Shown: in pieces, positions 40,228 through 55,919 of the stretch
Layout: each line of letters starts with the position of its first letter
How positions within the stretch are numbered: position 1 is the first letter of the stretch
Assembly: GCF_026151205.1 (NCBI RefSeq)
Contig: NC_087072.1
Location: 24,889,799 to 24,953,798 of the forward strand
DNA from: Bolinopsis microptera
Lineage: Eukaryota; Ctenophora; Tentaculata; Lobata; Bolinopsidae
Length of the DNA stretch: 64,000 nt
Reading direction: 5' to 3'
The notes under the pieces: model-generated
The model's database searches: none
Seen by the model: the letters and a program-made list of their open reading frames with translations, nothing else
Told to the model about the DNA's origin: nothing
Position numbers and translations under genes: made by a program

Positions 40228-43200
40228 CTGGATTAGGAGGTCAGGGTGAGAACTCTGGTATATTTGGCGGAAGTGAGCTAAAATTAATGTAACCTTGGTC
40301 CTTCTCCGAACCCTAACTCCTAATCTTACCAGAGTTCCGGAATCTAAAAAGATTAGCGTACGAACTCGTGGCGTGGTACGTTATAATGCAGGACAGGTTT
40401 GATACAAAAGGCTGGTCATATAGAGAAACAGTGCCGTTATAATCTGAGCAACTTCTTAACATTGACAGTGAACTTACCAGGACATGAACTCTTAGGATTG
40501 TACACAAGAAGTGAGGGAGGATAAAAAGGAGGAGAGGACTCTGGTACAACGAACACAAAACACCAAACTACCTTACCTGATCTGTTGACACGAGACCAAG
40601 GTCACTAGCAAAGAGTCAATGCTGAACGAAGGAGGGCCCCCATAAGGCATAATGACTTCATGCTTCTCTTTAAAGATCCGCTGATTAGCCTACACCTGAG
40701 CCATCCACTAGTCCCACAGCCAAGAAAATACCATGTGCTCATTTATAAAAGTATCATGTACTCCTTTATATGGTATAATGTGAGACAGATTGCAGGTTTT
40801 TTAAAAGGAATAGTTAATTAGGATTCCAGAGGCCATTGAATGCTCATTATAAAACTATCCTGACGGAGGGGTTCAGCAGTCACTTACTCTTAAAGTCTCA
40901 TGTTGATTATATGGAGTGGCCAGCGGCAGTTTAAGTAATAATATGAAATTATTTGACTTTATTCGACCTTATGGAAGGCGCTGGTTTTGATACCATAACT
41001 TTGAGTGGGAGTTTTTGAGTACATATATTTTCTCATTTACTGCTATAATTTGTTATGTTTGCTCGAGTTTGGTTTCCAAGAATTAATTTCCCGAGAAAAC
41101 TTTTCCGAGATGTACAATAAAAGTTTATTTTGTATTAAAATGGGTATGAGAATTTGGTAGTCGGGAATTTTCTCTGAATCACGAATAATTCAAACGATGC
41201 TGCTGTGTTTTAACTGAACTCTTTTAGTTATCGAATGTGCAACATAAGAACAAGGTATGATGTTTCTCTTAGGTATTCAGGACGATACGATGCTAGCTAC
41301 TTAAGAATCTAGAATTAGATTCTCTAGGTGCATAATGTTGTTTTTTGTACTCTAGGGCACGCTTTAATGGCTTGAATAATGAATATGCGTATTGTCTTGG
41401 GTGCGATATTATTGTCGAAGCGTGCTATAAATACTAGTTATCAATTTAATATTTATAAATACAGAGTGGCCCATAATATACTCTCGAGATGTATTAGTGT
41501 TGCAATAATCCGAGCAACAGTAGGATCAGATGACGCTGGAGCAGATGACGTATATATTTAATTCTTGAACGTCTGCCTTTCGTCGTGTACTTCACAAAAC
41601 AGACACAAAAACATATTAAATAAAACTATTGACCGCCATTTTAAAAATTCAACCCTCAAACATCCAAATTCGTGAAGTACAGCTCGTGGCTGTAATTCAC
41701 TAAATATAGCCTGTGGTATAAAAACCGATAATTGAGATAAACTGTAAATGTTAACCAAAACCAGTTATTAATATTATATCAAATAAGGGCATGACGTGAT
41801 CTAAGTTAATGGGAGTTATCCTGTCAAAATAGCTGTACTGATTATCGAACATTTTAAGAGAGATAAGAGAGAAGGAGTTTTCATAACATGGTGATATAAA
41901 ATATTCTGATGTTTTTTGAAGGGTGAAATTGATCGGTACGATGGATCGATCAGTGAAGAATGTTCGTTATTTCGATGATATTCAGGGGGATGGTAATTTG
42001 ATCCTTGGCACTAATTCCCACATATTACACTAGATTTGTCACATTTCAACCACAAATTACACAAATCGTTTCAACACGTCAGCCTTCAACGAGCTAACCG
42101 TTCTGGATACAAAAAACTTGACTTCCCAGGACAAATTTCTGACTTCCCAGGACTAGAGCAAGTAAAAAAATAACTGAAAAAAGGGAGCAGTTCATCTGTA
42201 CCGTCAGTAACGAAACTGGGATTTTTAAACAATCAGGCCCTGGGAACTGAAACAAGAGACATAACAACAAGCTAGAACTGAGGAGGCACACAAACACGTT
42301 AGACGAGAAACTGAACGCCACGCACGCACACAAAAAGAGAACAGACCGGACACGGAACCCACAATCCAAACATTCCAGGGTTACACTCTCTCTCTCTCTC
42401 TGCAAACAATAACACTGACTCTAATGAGATGATGACGAAGGTAGAGAGAGGAAGAGAGCTCTGAGGTGTATATTACAATAGCTGGAGTGCACAGAGGCAC
42501 ACACACAGGGGCCGGGTACACACAGCCTATAATGGTAAAGTGACGTGGTGAGGTCAGAGCTGGAAAAAGAGTGAGATCTTGTGTTCCACGAGGGTTATAT
42601 TACGCAATATTACATTATAATATTACCACGAGTTCTGTATATTATGTGGAATGTTACACTGTCTACTATAATACCGGGGGTTTGTTGTAGACCCCATCAG
42701 AAAAGGTAATCAATAAGTTAGTGTTTCGTACTTGCTGTGGTTTTAAAATTACAAGTTTCAACTCTGGTGACTAATTTTATTGACATTGTAATGCATTATA
42801 ATGAGTGTATACTAGATGTGTAAAGAGTGTGCAACAAAACAAATTAATTAAGTAATCAAAGAAACAAAAATGAAAGGATCAGAAATAATCAAAGTTTGGC
42901 AGATAAACCTCAATTTCTTCAAGTTAGCAGCAAGCAAGAACAACTACAAAACCAAAGCACTCCCAACATCTCTGGCAAAACGTGACATGATTTTCTTGAG
43001 CTAAAGAAATCTAAAGGTTAGTAGAAAGAAATTCACCGGAATTTGGAAAGTTGCAAAATCTGAAAATCACATAATAATCAACCGGGTTTACCGAAGAATA
43101 AAATGGCTATGATCCAGGTAATGAATGCATTTGTTAATTATCCATCGGAGCAACTTCACAGTTCACACGAATAAACAATTAAACAGCAGAATAAGTTTAC

Positions 43201-43685
43201 AAAATAACAATTTAAAAATTGTGTGATATTATTGGGTAATATTTCTGAAAATTAGAAAACGAACAGAATTAGAATTATGTTGAGAGTCCTCGACAAAAAA
43301 ACAAGGAGTGATTCGAAAAACGTCTGAACTCTGAAAATCGTGTTTCTGAACGATAGTTGATAACAATAATTACGTTAAGTGAAAATTTGAATTAAGATAT
43401 AATTAATGTGATAAAAACACGTATACATGCTATTAGAGACACTAAAAACTGACTTCATCAATAATCAAACAATGATAGAACAGTGATCAAGCCAAAACTT
43501 ATTTTTGGCATGAAAATTACATTTCACCCAATCGAATCGTCAACGTACAAAAACAAATAAACTTCTTACGTAAAACTTTTTCTCATTCTATCAAAAACCT
43601 GTAGAGGAACTGTTGTCTACTGGAGAACTAGTGGTGATCATGTGTAAAACGTTCATGATTTGAATAACGATGATAACTGTGCTGT
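40228..43685. other. No gene seen
   Basis: AT-rich spacer about 3.4 kb long, including the 3' flank of OSTF1. No ORF, repeat or RNA gene could be supported. A short (CT)n lies near 42388-42402. Confidence 0.4.
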
Positions 43686-44357
43686 CTAGTCTGAATCCTC
43701 TGCAGCATCATCGTCAATATAATCGGAAGCATTGAGCACATGCTTGCTGTTCAATTTCTTCAAGTCTCTGAGAAGAGCCTTCGTCTCGGCGTCCCTCGCA
43801 AGACTGAAAGGTGTTTTCCCCTCATTGTTCTTGATATCAGTCTTAGCTCCAGCTTCCAGTAACAGTTCCACTGATGCTGCCTGACTCTTCCAAGCAGCTT
43901 GGTGCAGGGGAGTGTCCCCCATTTTATTCTGAACATCGAGCAGTATGTTCATCTGTCTGAGGAGCACCTTCACGCACTCCAAGTACCCCCCAGCAGAGGC
44001 CCAATGCAGAGGGGTGCATCCTGCGTAGTCAAGTCCGTTAGGTGACAACTTGTTAGCCAGACAGTCAGTAAGAAGCTCCATGTTACCCCTCTTAGCAGCC
44101 TCATGTAGGGGGTTCTCTACTGTCTCCGTGTTCTCCTCCACGTAGTTAGAGGGGATCAGACCTGTTTTCCCTCTCTCGGGGTGCCCAATTCTAGCCTTGT
44201 ACCACCCTGCTTCTGGTTCTTCTAAAATGTACAGCTGGTCACCCTCGTTAAATGACACCTCGTCAGCTTGTGTCGCTTTGTACGGGTAGATTGCTTTCAC
44301 TACTTTGAGGATGGAGTTTGGCTTCTTGGGGGGAGGAGGCGCTGGTCTTTGAGGCAT
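43686..44357 (-). CDS. OSTF1: Osteoclast-stimulating factor 1-like protein (SH3 plus ankyrin)
   Basis: An intron-less 223-residue ORF. A Pro-rich N-terminus (PQRPAPPPPKKP) precedes an SH3 domain at about 17-75 (VVKAIYPYKATQADEVSFNE, ALYDY-like; GWYKARI; GLIPSNYVEE). Three ankyrin repeats follow at about 80-185 (NPLHEAAKRGNMELLTDCLA; GCTPLHWASAGGYLECVKVL; GDTPLHQAAWKSQAASVELL). The acidic tail NASDYIDDDAAEDSD matches OSTF1. Human OSTF1 is 214 residues with the same order. It is a cytosolic adaptor linked to Src-type signalling and cytoskeleton. Lack of introns in a gene that is normally spliced suggests intron loss or retrocopying. The frame is fully intact. The start codon is supported by the matching N-terminus. 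Confidence 0.95.
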   Translation of the reverse strand: MPQRPAPPPPKKPNSILKVVKAIYPYKATQADEVSFNEGDQLYILEEPEAGWYKARIGHPERGKTGLIPSNYVEENTETVENPLHEAAKRGNMELLTDCLANKLSPNGLDYAGCTPLHWASAGGYLECVKVLLRQMNILLDVQNKMGDTPLHQAAWKSQAASVELLLEAGAKTDIKNNEGKTPFSLARDAETKALLRDLKKLNSKHVLNASDYIDDDAAEDSD

Positions 44358-44731
44358 TGTGTGCTAGGTTGGTGGGGTTTGGGTCAGTTTGGTGAAGTGA
44401 TAAGCGCGTGGCAGTCACAAACATCACTCGTCACACAAATGCGATTTTCACTCACGATCACAACTGGATATTTCATACTTTGTATTTTTCAGACATTCAG
44501 CCGTTAAGCACACTTTATAACGATAGTTTCCCCTTACCAGAGTTACCACCCTAACAAAAAACACCTGACCACTCACTTAAAATGATCATGTTCGACCCTC
44601 AGCAATAATCACAGACTCCAGATGCGATGCACCGTGTGATGCATGTTTATTGTAAAGCCATAAAAACACTAATGGCGGGAGTTCTGATATAGTTTTATTC
44701 CCACGATTACTAAATAAAATGGATACCTCAA

Positions 44732-45004
44732 ATGTTAAACAAAACACAGCCCAAGCAGGCAAGCATGTCAGAGCTTACTCAGCTTAGACAAAGACTGCAT
44801 CACAACCTCGGTATTCCATTCGGATTCATGGCTGCTTGTGCTTTGGTGGATAATTTTCGAACTCTTAGAGGCAAAAAAAAACCTTACCTCGGCATATCTA
44901 CAGTTCCAGACTATGACAGAACCCATGATCAAAACGTAGGCAAACAGACTTGTAAAGATGCAAAAGAACGAATCAAACCGTACACGACAAAAGAGATCGA
45001 CTAA
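44732..45004 (+). CDS. Small hypothetical protein, head to head with OSTF1
   Basis: A 90-codon frame (ATG at 44732, a second Met at residue 12) ending in TAA. It has a moderately hydrophobic stretch LGIPFGFMAACALVDNFRTL and a basic, polar C-terminus. No family is recognised. It is 374 bp from the divergent OSTF1 start, so a shared promoter is possible. An overlapping antisense frame (45013-44768) is less protein-like. Confidence 0.35.
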   Translation: MLNKTQPKQASMSELTQLRQRLHHNLGIPFGFMAACALVDNFRTLRGKKKPYLGISTVPDYDRTHDQNVGKQTCKDAKERIKPYTTKEID

Positions 45005-46980
45005 GAGCAACACATTTTGATCTCAATTAAACACCCAACACGGTTCTAGCACGCACAGAATGTTCCGGAAAATAATGTGATATGTATGTAAACTTTCGTC
45101 ATCATGCTTCAAGTTTAATACATATGGTTAAGAAATATGCAACATGTTCACACTCATTCATGACTGAAATGTTAGAATCTAGATTATCATAACATGATTG
45201 CTAGGCACTCCAAGAGAGATGATCAGGATTGCATATAATAAACATAAAATTAAAAGAAACTAACAAACCGTATGTCTATATAATATGCTCAAATAAATTT
45301 CAGTATAATGATCAAGAATCGCAAAATCCAGGGCTGGGCGTGGTGAGGTATGCAACTAAACCAAGTAATGCACATTTTGTGCGTTATTTATGAAAAGTTA
45401 AAAGGTACAGCGGCCCTATAAAGACAGCAGCTTATATATTTTAGAGTACTTCTTCTAATTATAACAATGCCAACCATATTATGCAACCGTTAAAATAAAC
45501 ACGTCATATTTGTAGAAAGAATATCAGTTTAAAAACGCTCATTGGTAAAATGAATAGAATTTAATTGCGATAGCTGGAATGTGAACTAAAAAAGTAAGAG
45601 CTCACTGCTGGCCTCGACAACTAATGAATACTGACGTGAACTACCTGGTGTCAGAAACAAGAAAGTCAAAAACCAAAATCCAAAAACCATGCTCTTGAGA
45701 TGGTTATGGGTACTTTATATACAGGTCAAAACAGTGAACACAATAGCTGATACACGTCACCTTAAAAACAGAGCAGAATAGATACTTAAAGAAATGAAGT
45801 AACAGTCCACACACTCACACACACACAGCCGAATATATGGCCACAAGAAATAGAGTTAGAACGTAAAACAATAGCCAGACTCACGGAGTAGAATGTATAA
45901 CACAGTATCAGATTACAGCTCCTTCCCTCTTACAGATACTCGGCTCTGTGTGTGACGTCACACATCGTACACCGGAACGTATGACGTCATCAGCGTTATG
46001 TGGTGGAGAATGTGCCAACTAATGTGGAGAAAATGTACGGATATATATGGAATGTGTGTGTCACGTCAGAGAATATGCAGAGCAAAATCTAAAAATCACA
46101 TAACACTGCTCTCACATACGTTAACAAACGAAATAAGCACGCCGCACAATGAAAGAGATTCACACACACGCAAACATTCCTACATGACCACTAGGAAGTG
46201 AATTCCGTGTAAAGTGGATTACATTACCCTGCATAATATATTACACACTGTGTGTTGCACACGTAAGAGTTGCTAAGGTACACACGAAAAGTAAACAATC
46301 GCACGTAGCATAGCCGCATATTATATAATCTGCGGAATGAAGACACTTATCATGATGATATGGTGAAATGTCAAATATTCAGATATGTTAAATATGCAAA
46401 TATCATGTAATTCCGTACACGTAAGCTTTTTCTGTTAAAATCACCGGGTACATTTTCAACACGGAGGGATTCCTTCATGATAATGAAAAAGTGAGTAACT
46501 AAGTCATAAGTACGAACTGTAAAGAAAACCAATCTAATGAACTGCAAATCTGAGTTCGGTTTTAAAACTCAACATGATAAAATTAAACATTACATCACGT
46601 TTCAACAGTTAGCTTCATCAAAGGCTTTTCCAAAACCAATAAAACGTAATCAGTCCACGTAAGACTAACTAAGAGGTTCAATACAGAGCTAGCTGAGTTA
46701 TAAAGTTATAGAGTAGAGCTATAGACTATAGAGTTAGTTGATAACAATATATAATAACTAAACATTGATTATACATCGCTCTATATTTTATGAATAAAAC
46801 TCATATCTACTGATTTAGCTCAAGCCATCTAAAGCGACTCGTGGACGCGTACATAAGAACTAAGAATTGTATGAGCCATGAAATTATATGTGAAAGTTAT
46901 ATGAAGACCGTTCATAAGATGTTTAAAACAAAGTTAGTTTAGTGTGAAGTGTGATGTGAAGTGAGCAGATATATTGAGTA
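45005..46980. other. No gene seen; CRE-like palindromes inside
   Basis: AT-rich spacer with short (CA)n runs near 45815 and 46160. See the separate entry for 45949-45990. Confidence 0.4.
45949..45990. promoter_or_regulatory. Two palindromic TGACGTCA (CRE-type) sites
   Basis: TGTGTGACGTCACACA (45949-45964) and ATGACGTCAT (45981-45990) are perfect palindromes around the CREB/ATF consensus, 32 bp apart centre to centre. No adjacent gene was recognised, so a promoter or enhancer role is inference. Confidence 0.45.
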
Positions 46981-47150
46981 CTGTGAGAAGCGTACAATGT
47001 GTAGAGTGTACAATGTGTAGAGTGTACAATGTGTAGAGTGTACAATGTGTAGAGTGTACAATGTGTAGAGTGTACAATGTGTACTGTGTAGAGTGTACAA
47101 TGTGAAGAGTACAATGTGTAGAGTGTACAATGTGTAGAGTACAGCGCAGT
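46981..47150. repeat. 16-bp minisatellite
   Basis: About ten units of GTACAATGTGTAGAGT with some shortened ones. Frames crossing it are repeat artefacts. Confidence 0.88.
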
Positions 47151-47431
47151 GTACAAGTGATGTGAGTCGAAATTCAGTCTCCCTGAAATGATATATCCAG
47201 GTATCAGATTTAAAACTGCATCTTAAATCTAAAAGATAAAAATTATTTTCAACAGTTGCTAACATTTTCTTGCTTTCATTAGAAATATTACAATAATTTT
47301 AAAGCATGAATTGTGATTAAGAAAGAAATAGCAATTAATGAATTCAAACTTAAATATTAGTTTAATGAAAAAGAAGAATTTATTATGACGTTTAAACACA
47401 GATGTAAAATGAAATCGATAATACACGAGAA

Positions 47432-47531
47432 NNNNNNNNNNNNNNNNNNNNNNNNNNNNNNNNNNNNNNNNNNNNNNNNNNNNNNNNNNNNNNNNNNNNN
47501 NNNNNNNNNNNNNNNNNNNNNNNNNNNNNNN
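47432..47531. other. Assembly gap, 100 N
   Basis: Exactly 100 N, the usual placeholder for an unknown gap. Sequence to the right starts inside a segment that is the reverse complement of about 28.07 kb; sequence to the left does not match that segment. Confidence 0.98.
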
Positions 47532-48484
47532 CCAATCGTGTGACATATAGCGTAGACTGTAGCTGCTCCTTAACAAAGTTCCCACAGTTTCCAATCTTGT
47601 GACATATATAGTGTAGACTGTAGCAACAAAGTTCCCACAGTTTCCAATCGTGTGACATATAGTGTAGACTGTAGCTGCTCCTTAGCACCACTTACCATGT
47701 TAGCGTGAATGCACAGGAGACATTACACGTTGTAGTATGTAATATAGTATATGATATAGTATACGTTATTATATACCAAAGATGTACACGTTACAGAGAG
47801 TACATTTTGTGGCTGCCACCGTGCTCCCCTGGCGCTGTAATGACATTGTTTGCTTGGAAAACTCCTCATTCGTTGTGCATGCTACCTCTCACTCTCACTG
47901 TATCTTGTGTAATTGTCTTGTGTGACCCTGATTTGCGCCGCGTTTGTTTGGAACACCATGGTTCATGTTGGGATGAGAATTCCTGAGATCACAATAACGC
48001 CTCCTCCGCCTTCTCCGCCTCCTTTAAGCGTGGTTAGAGAACCTTTAAAATCTGTTTAAGGGCCGTTACATACATATATTATTACATACATATTACATAC
48101 ATATTACATATTATTTCCGCTGAACTATGTAGTGTAAAGCTGTCCCGACAAGCCGCATACCTTTACCCTTACACCCTCTGAATTTGGCTGCAAATTCACG
48201 ACTACATTCCAGACATTCCACACATTTACAGCGAAGAATTAGTAATAACTATAGAACTCTGCACATTGTACGAAACACAGCTAAATAATCCCAACTTTGT
48301 AGCTTCAAGAAACCGTACTGTCGGAAAAATATTCCCATTCCATGCTTCTGTCCTTTTTCCGGTTGAACCGTTAAACTTGTACAATAACTAGTTACTAGAA
48401 TATCTACTGGTCGAAGTTTTGAATTGACAGTTCGACAAATCAATCTCAGAAGCCATGAGAACTCCATATTATAATGGTGGCGGG

Positions 48485-48543
48485 TAGTGTTACCATATAA
48501 GGTCACGTTTCCACAGAAACACTCCCTTATATGGTAACACTAC
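48485..48543. repeat. 18-bp inverted repeat, copy B
   Basis: Same hairpin as 27049-27105, with arms AGTGTTACCATATAAGG and the inverse. Confidence 0.7.
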
Positions 48544-49006
48544 CCTAAACAGGTGTCACGTGGTGCTACCACATCTCATTAGGCTCCAGGTTACACCGGA
48601 TACTTGGATCGACACAAAATTTAAGTAAGCACTGTAATTCAACAAACCTGACATCGATTATAAGTTTAAACAGTGTCCAGCCCAGCACATAGCACTACAA
48701 ATAAGTTTACTGATACAGAGGCTGCAACTGGGCTGAAACAGGAGAAAATAACAGCTGTAATCAGTACACAAATCAAACTACCCAGATACTACTTCCCATG
48801 ACTCGGCTTAGTTATTTTGGTCCAACTACCAGCTTGAACGAGGTTGATGAATGATGATAAGCCGGATATATATAGGGCGATTAGAGCTAGTTAACTATGA
48901 TACATTATGCCAGGTAGCTCAGGTACTAGCTCATCATCTGCCTCCCTTTCTACTGCACAACATAATAGAAGATGCAGGAAATGCTGGTGAGACTCACCCA
49001 GTGTGT

Positions 49007-49122
<116 letters not shown>

Positions 49123-50059
49123 CCATTCTTGTTGTCTCTCCCGTGTTATTACATAAGATCCTTTAATTTCTAGTCTGATATCTTTCTGCGCCGTGTTCTC
49201 CCGACCAGTCTGGGTTCCAGTAATAAGACACGAGCTCTCTGCAACTCATGTGGTGTACAAGTGTAGTCTTGTAACTTCCTTGCTCTCCGCTCGTATCGTA
49301 TCATAGCAACCCCTGGCAGTAGCTTTAGTACGGCCTATTCTTCGTCATTTGCTGTAGTTTCTATCGGTTTGGTGATCTTATCTCTTACTCTTAAATCGTC
49401 TGGTACTGTCTTATCTGGCCGTGTGTAGTACAGTTGAGAGCGTTGGAAATATTGGAGCTATAATGCTGGACATGAAGGTGCTGGAAGGGTCCCTGGATTG
49501 CGTGAAACCAACTGAACGGTCCTCAACGGTATATTAGCTTTTCTCACACTATTTTATTATTGTGATCAATAGAGTGATCCGTATCTTGATTAATCATCAT
49601 TCTTAGTGATCTCAGTAGTGATGTGTCGTTCATTATGAGGCCTATTCATTGCATAGTGAAGGGAAGATTAATTCAACTCCCATGACAAATATGCCTATCA
49701 AAAATCGATATAAGGGTGTATTAAAGCTTGAACAGCATATTTTTAACTGTCCTCCCTTTTGACTTGCATAATATTATGTGACAAAGCCCTGTGAAAATAT
49801 ACATAATATCTCATTTTCGGAAACAAATATTTGTTTTTAGTTTTTAGGTATGTGACTGTAATCACCTTGAGCAAGACTTATACTTTACAGGCAGGACACA
49901 GGTGTCGATTTGAATCTCGTGATAGAACGTAGCTGTATCTCTGGATCAAGTCTTAATTATAAAAAAGGGACTTAATAGTTAATATATATAGATGCTTCTT
50001 CTGTTAAATAACTTTAAAATGTACAAGCCACGTCGATATATTCCTCCCAAACCGCTTAA

Positions 50060-50770
50060 GGCTGTAACAGTAGCACAAGTGTAAATATCTCAGCTGTAAC
50101 AGTAACCACACTAAAATATCTCAGCTGTAACAGTAACCACACTCAAATATTTACAGCTGTAACAGTAACCACACTCGAATATCTCAGCTGTAACAGTAAC
50201 CACACTCAAATATCTCAGCTGTAACAGTAACCACACTCAAATATCTCAGCTGTAACAGTAACCACACTCAAATATCTCAGCTATAACAGTAACCACACTC
50301 AAATATCTCAGCTGTAACAGTAACCACACTCAAATATCTCAGCTATAACAGTAACCACACTCAAATATCTCAGCTGTAACAGTAACCACACTCAAATATC
50401 TCAGCTGTAACAGTAACCACACTCGAATATCTCAGCTATAACAGTAACCACACTCAAATATTTACAGCTGTAACAGTAACCACACTAAAATATCTCAGCT
50501 GTAACAGTAACCACACTCAAATAATTCAGCTGTAACAGTAACCACACTCAAATATCTCAGCTGTAACAGTAACCACACTCGAATATCTCAGCTGTAACAG
50601 TAACCACACTCAAATATCTCAGCTGTAACAGTAACCACACTCAAATATCTCAGCTGTAACAGTAACCACACTCGAATATCTCAGCTGTAACAGTAACCAC
50701 ACTCAAATATCTCAGCTGTAACAGTAACCACACTCAAATATCTCAGCTGTAACAGTAACCACACTCGAAT
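50060..50770. repeat. 31-bp minisatellite 5' of CK2alpha copy B
   Basis: About 22 nearly perfect units of CAGCTGTAACAGTAACCACA plus CTCAAATATCT, 0.6 kb upstream of the CK2alpha ATG. CAGCTG in each unit is an E-box core. Copy A has about 15 irregular units. Confidence 0.92.
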
Positions 50771-51374
50771 GTCTCAGAGCACTTTCTCTGATTCCCACGT
50801 ACGGTTTACACCCTAATATGTATCTTAAAGCCACAGTACTTCACTAAATTTGAACTTGTATAATATCTGTGTCTTATCTCTAGTACTCCCTACACCAATA
50901 TCCAACAAGTGTACTTACACACGTCTTGACTTACTCTCCCTTTACGCGTGTATTGCTCTTTTACATCTTCCGTAGAAACCACTACTCGTTAGTGCATAAT
51001 ATTATCCATTGAATCATCTTAATGAAGATTTGGCAAATTTACGATATTTATGAGATATTTGATTGCATTGTGTTGATATTTGATTGCATTGTCTCAAACC
51101 GTGTACACACCGCTTATCAGTAACGACCAGAGCATAACTCAAATACATTCTTCTTGTATCTAACTACCGGAACCAAGTATTAATGAAGCTTCTCCTGGTA
51201 ATGAACTGATTTCCATTCTTCAGAAACTATAACCTCCATCCAAGTCGGGTTTATACGGATAGCTGCGGTATAAATAACCTATCATTAGTAACTAATTGGT
51301 CACTAATAAGATACTTAATTGTAACAAATCGAGTTTTGACATGAGTTGTTTTTCAGGTGATATCCAACTCACAG

Positions 51375-55623
<4,249 letters not shown>

Positions 55624-55642
<19 letters not shown>

Positions 55643-55740
55643 GTAAGTTAAAACACTACTCCCACTTTTATTAACTAATTAGTCCCACCCCTACTTCTGT
55701 AAGTTAAAACACTACTCCCACTTTCATTAACTAATTATGT
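55624..55740 (+). repeat. Two-unit duplication of the CK2alpha exon-8 splice donor, copy B
   Basis: The segment AGTCCCACCCCTACTTCT then GTAAGTTAAAACAC and the following ACTCCCACTTTATTAACTAA-like part occurs twice. It is the short allele of the 18-unit array at 19945-20578. Confidence 0.85.
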
Positions 55741-55919
55741 GCTTAGGCCCTTTGCCAAGATTACTTAAATTAATGGTCAACATCGAGGGCAACCCCAAGT
55801 CTTGTAGTTGTGATAGTTTTAAGGTTATGAATATGAGCGATTCTAGATTGTCGTACCGTTATACTTACTTACCGTAATACTTACACAGTAAGTACCGTAA
55901 TACTAATACACAGTTTTTT

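Noticed and set aside
46923-47265. Cys/Thr/Leu/Tyr-rich repeat proteins
   Set aside because: Translations of the 16-bp minisatellite.
47259-47691. ORFs running through the N gap
   Set aside because: They include undefined residues from 100 N and are meaningless.
50060-50770. CRISPR-like regular array upstream of CK2alpha
   Set aside because: Contiguous 31-bp repeats, no spacers.
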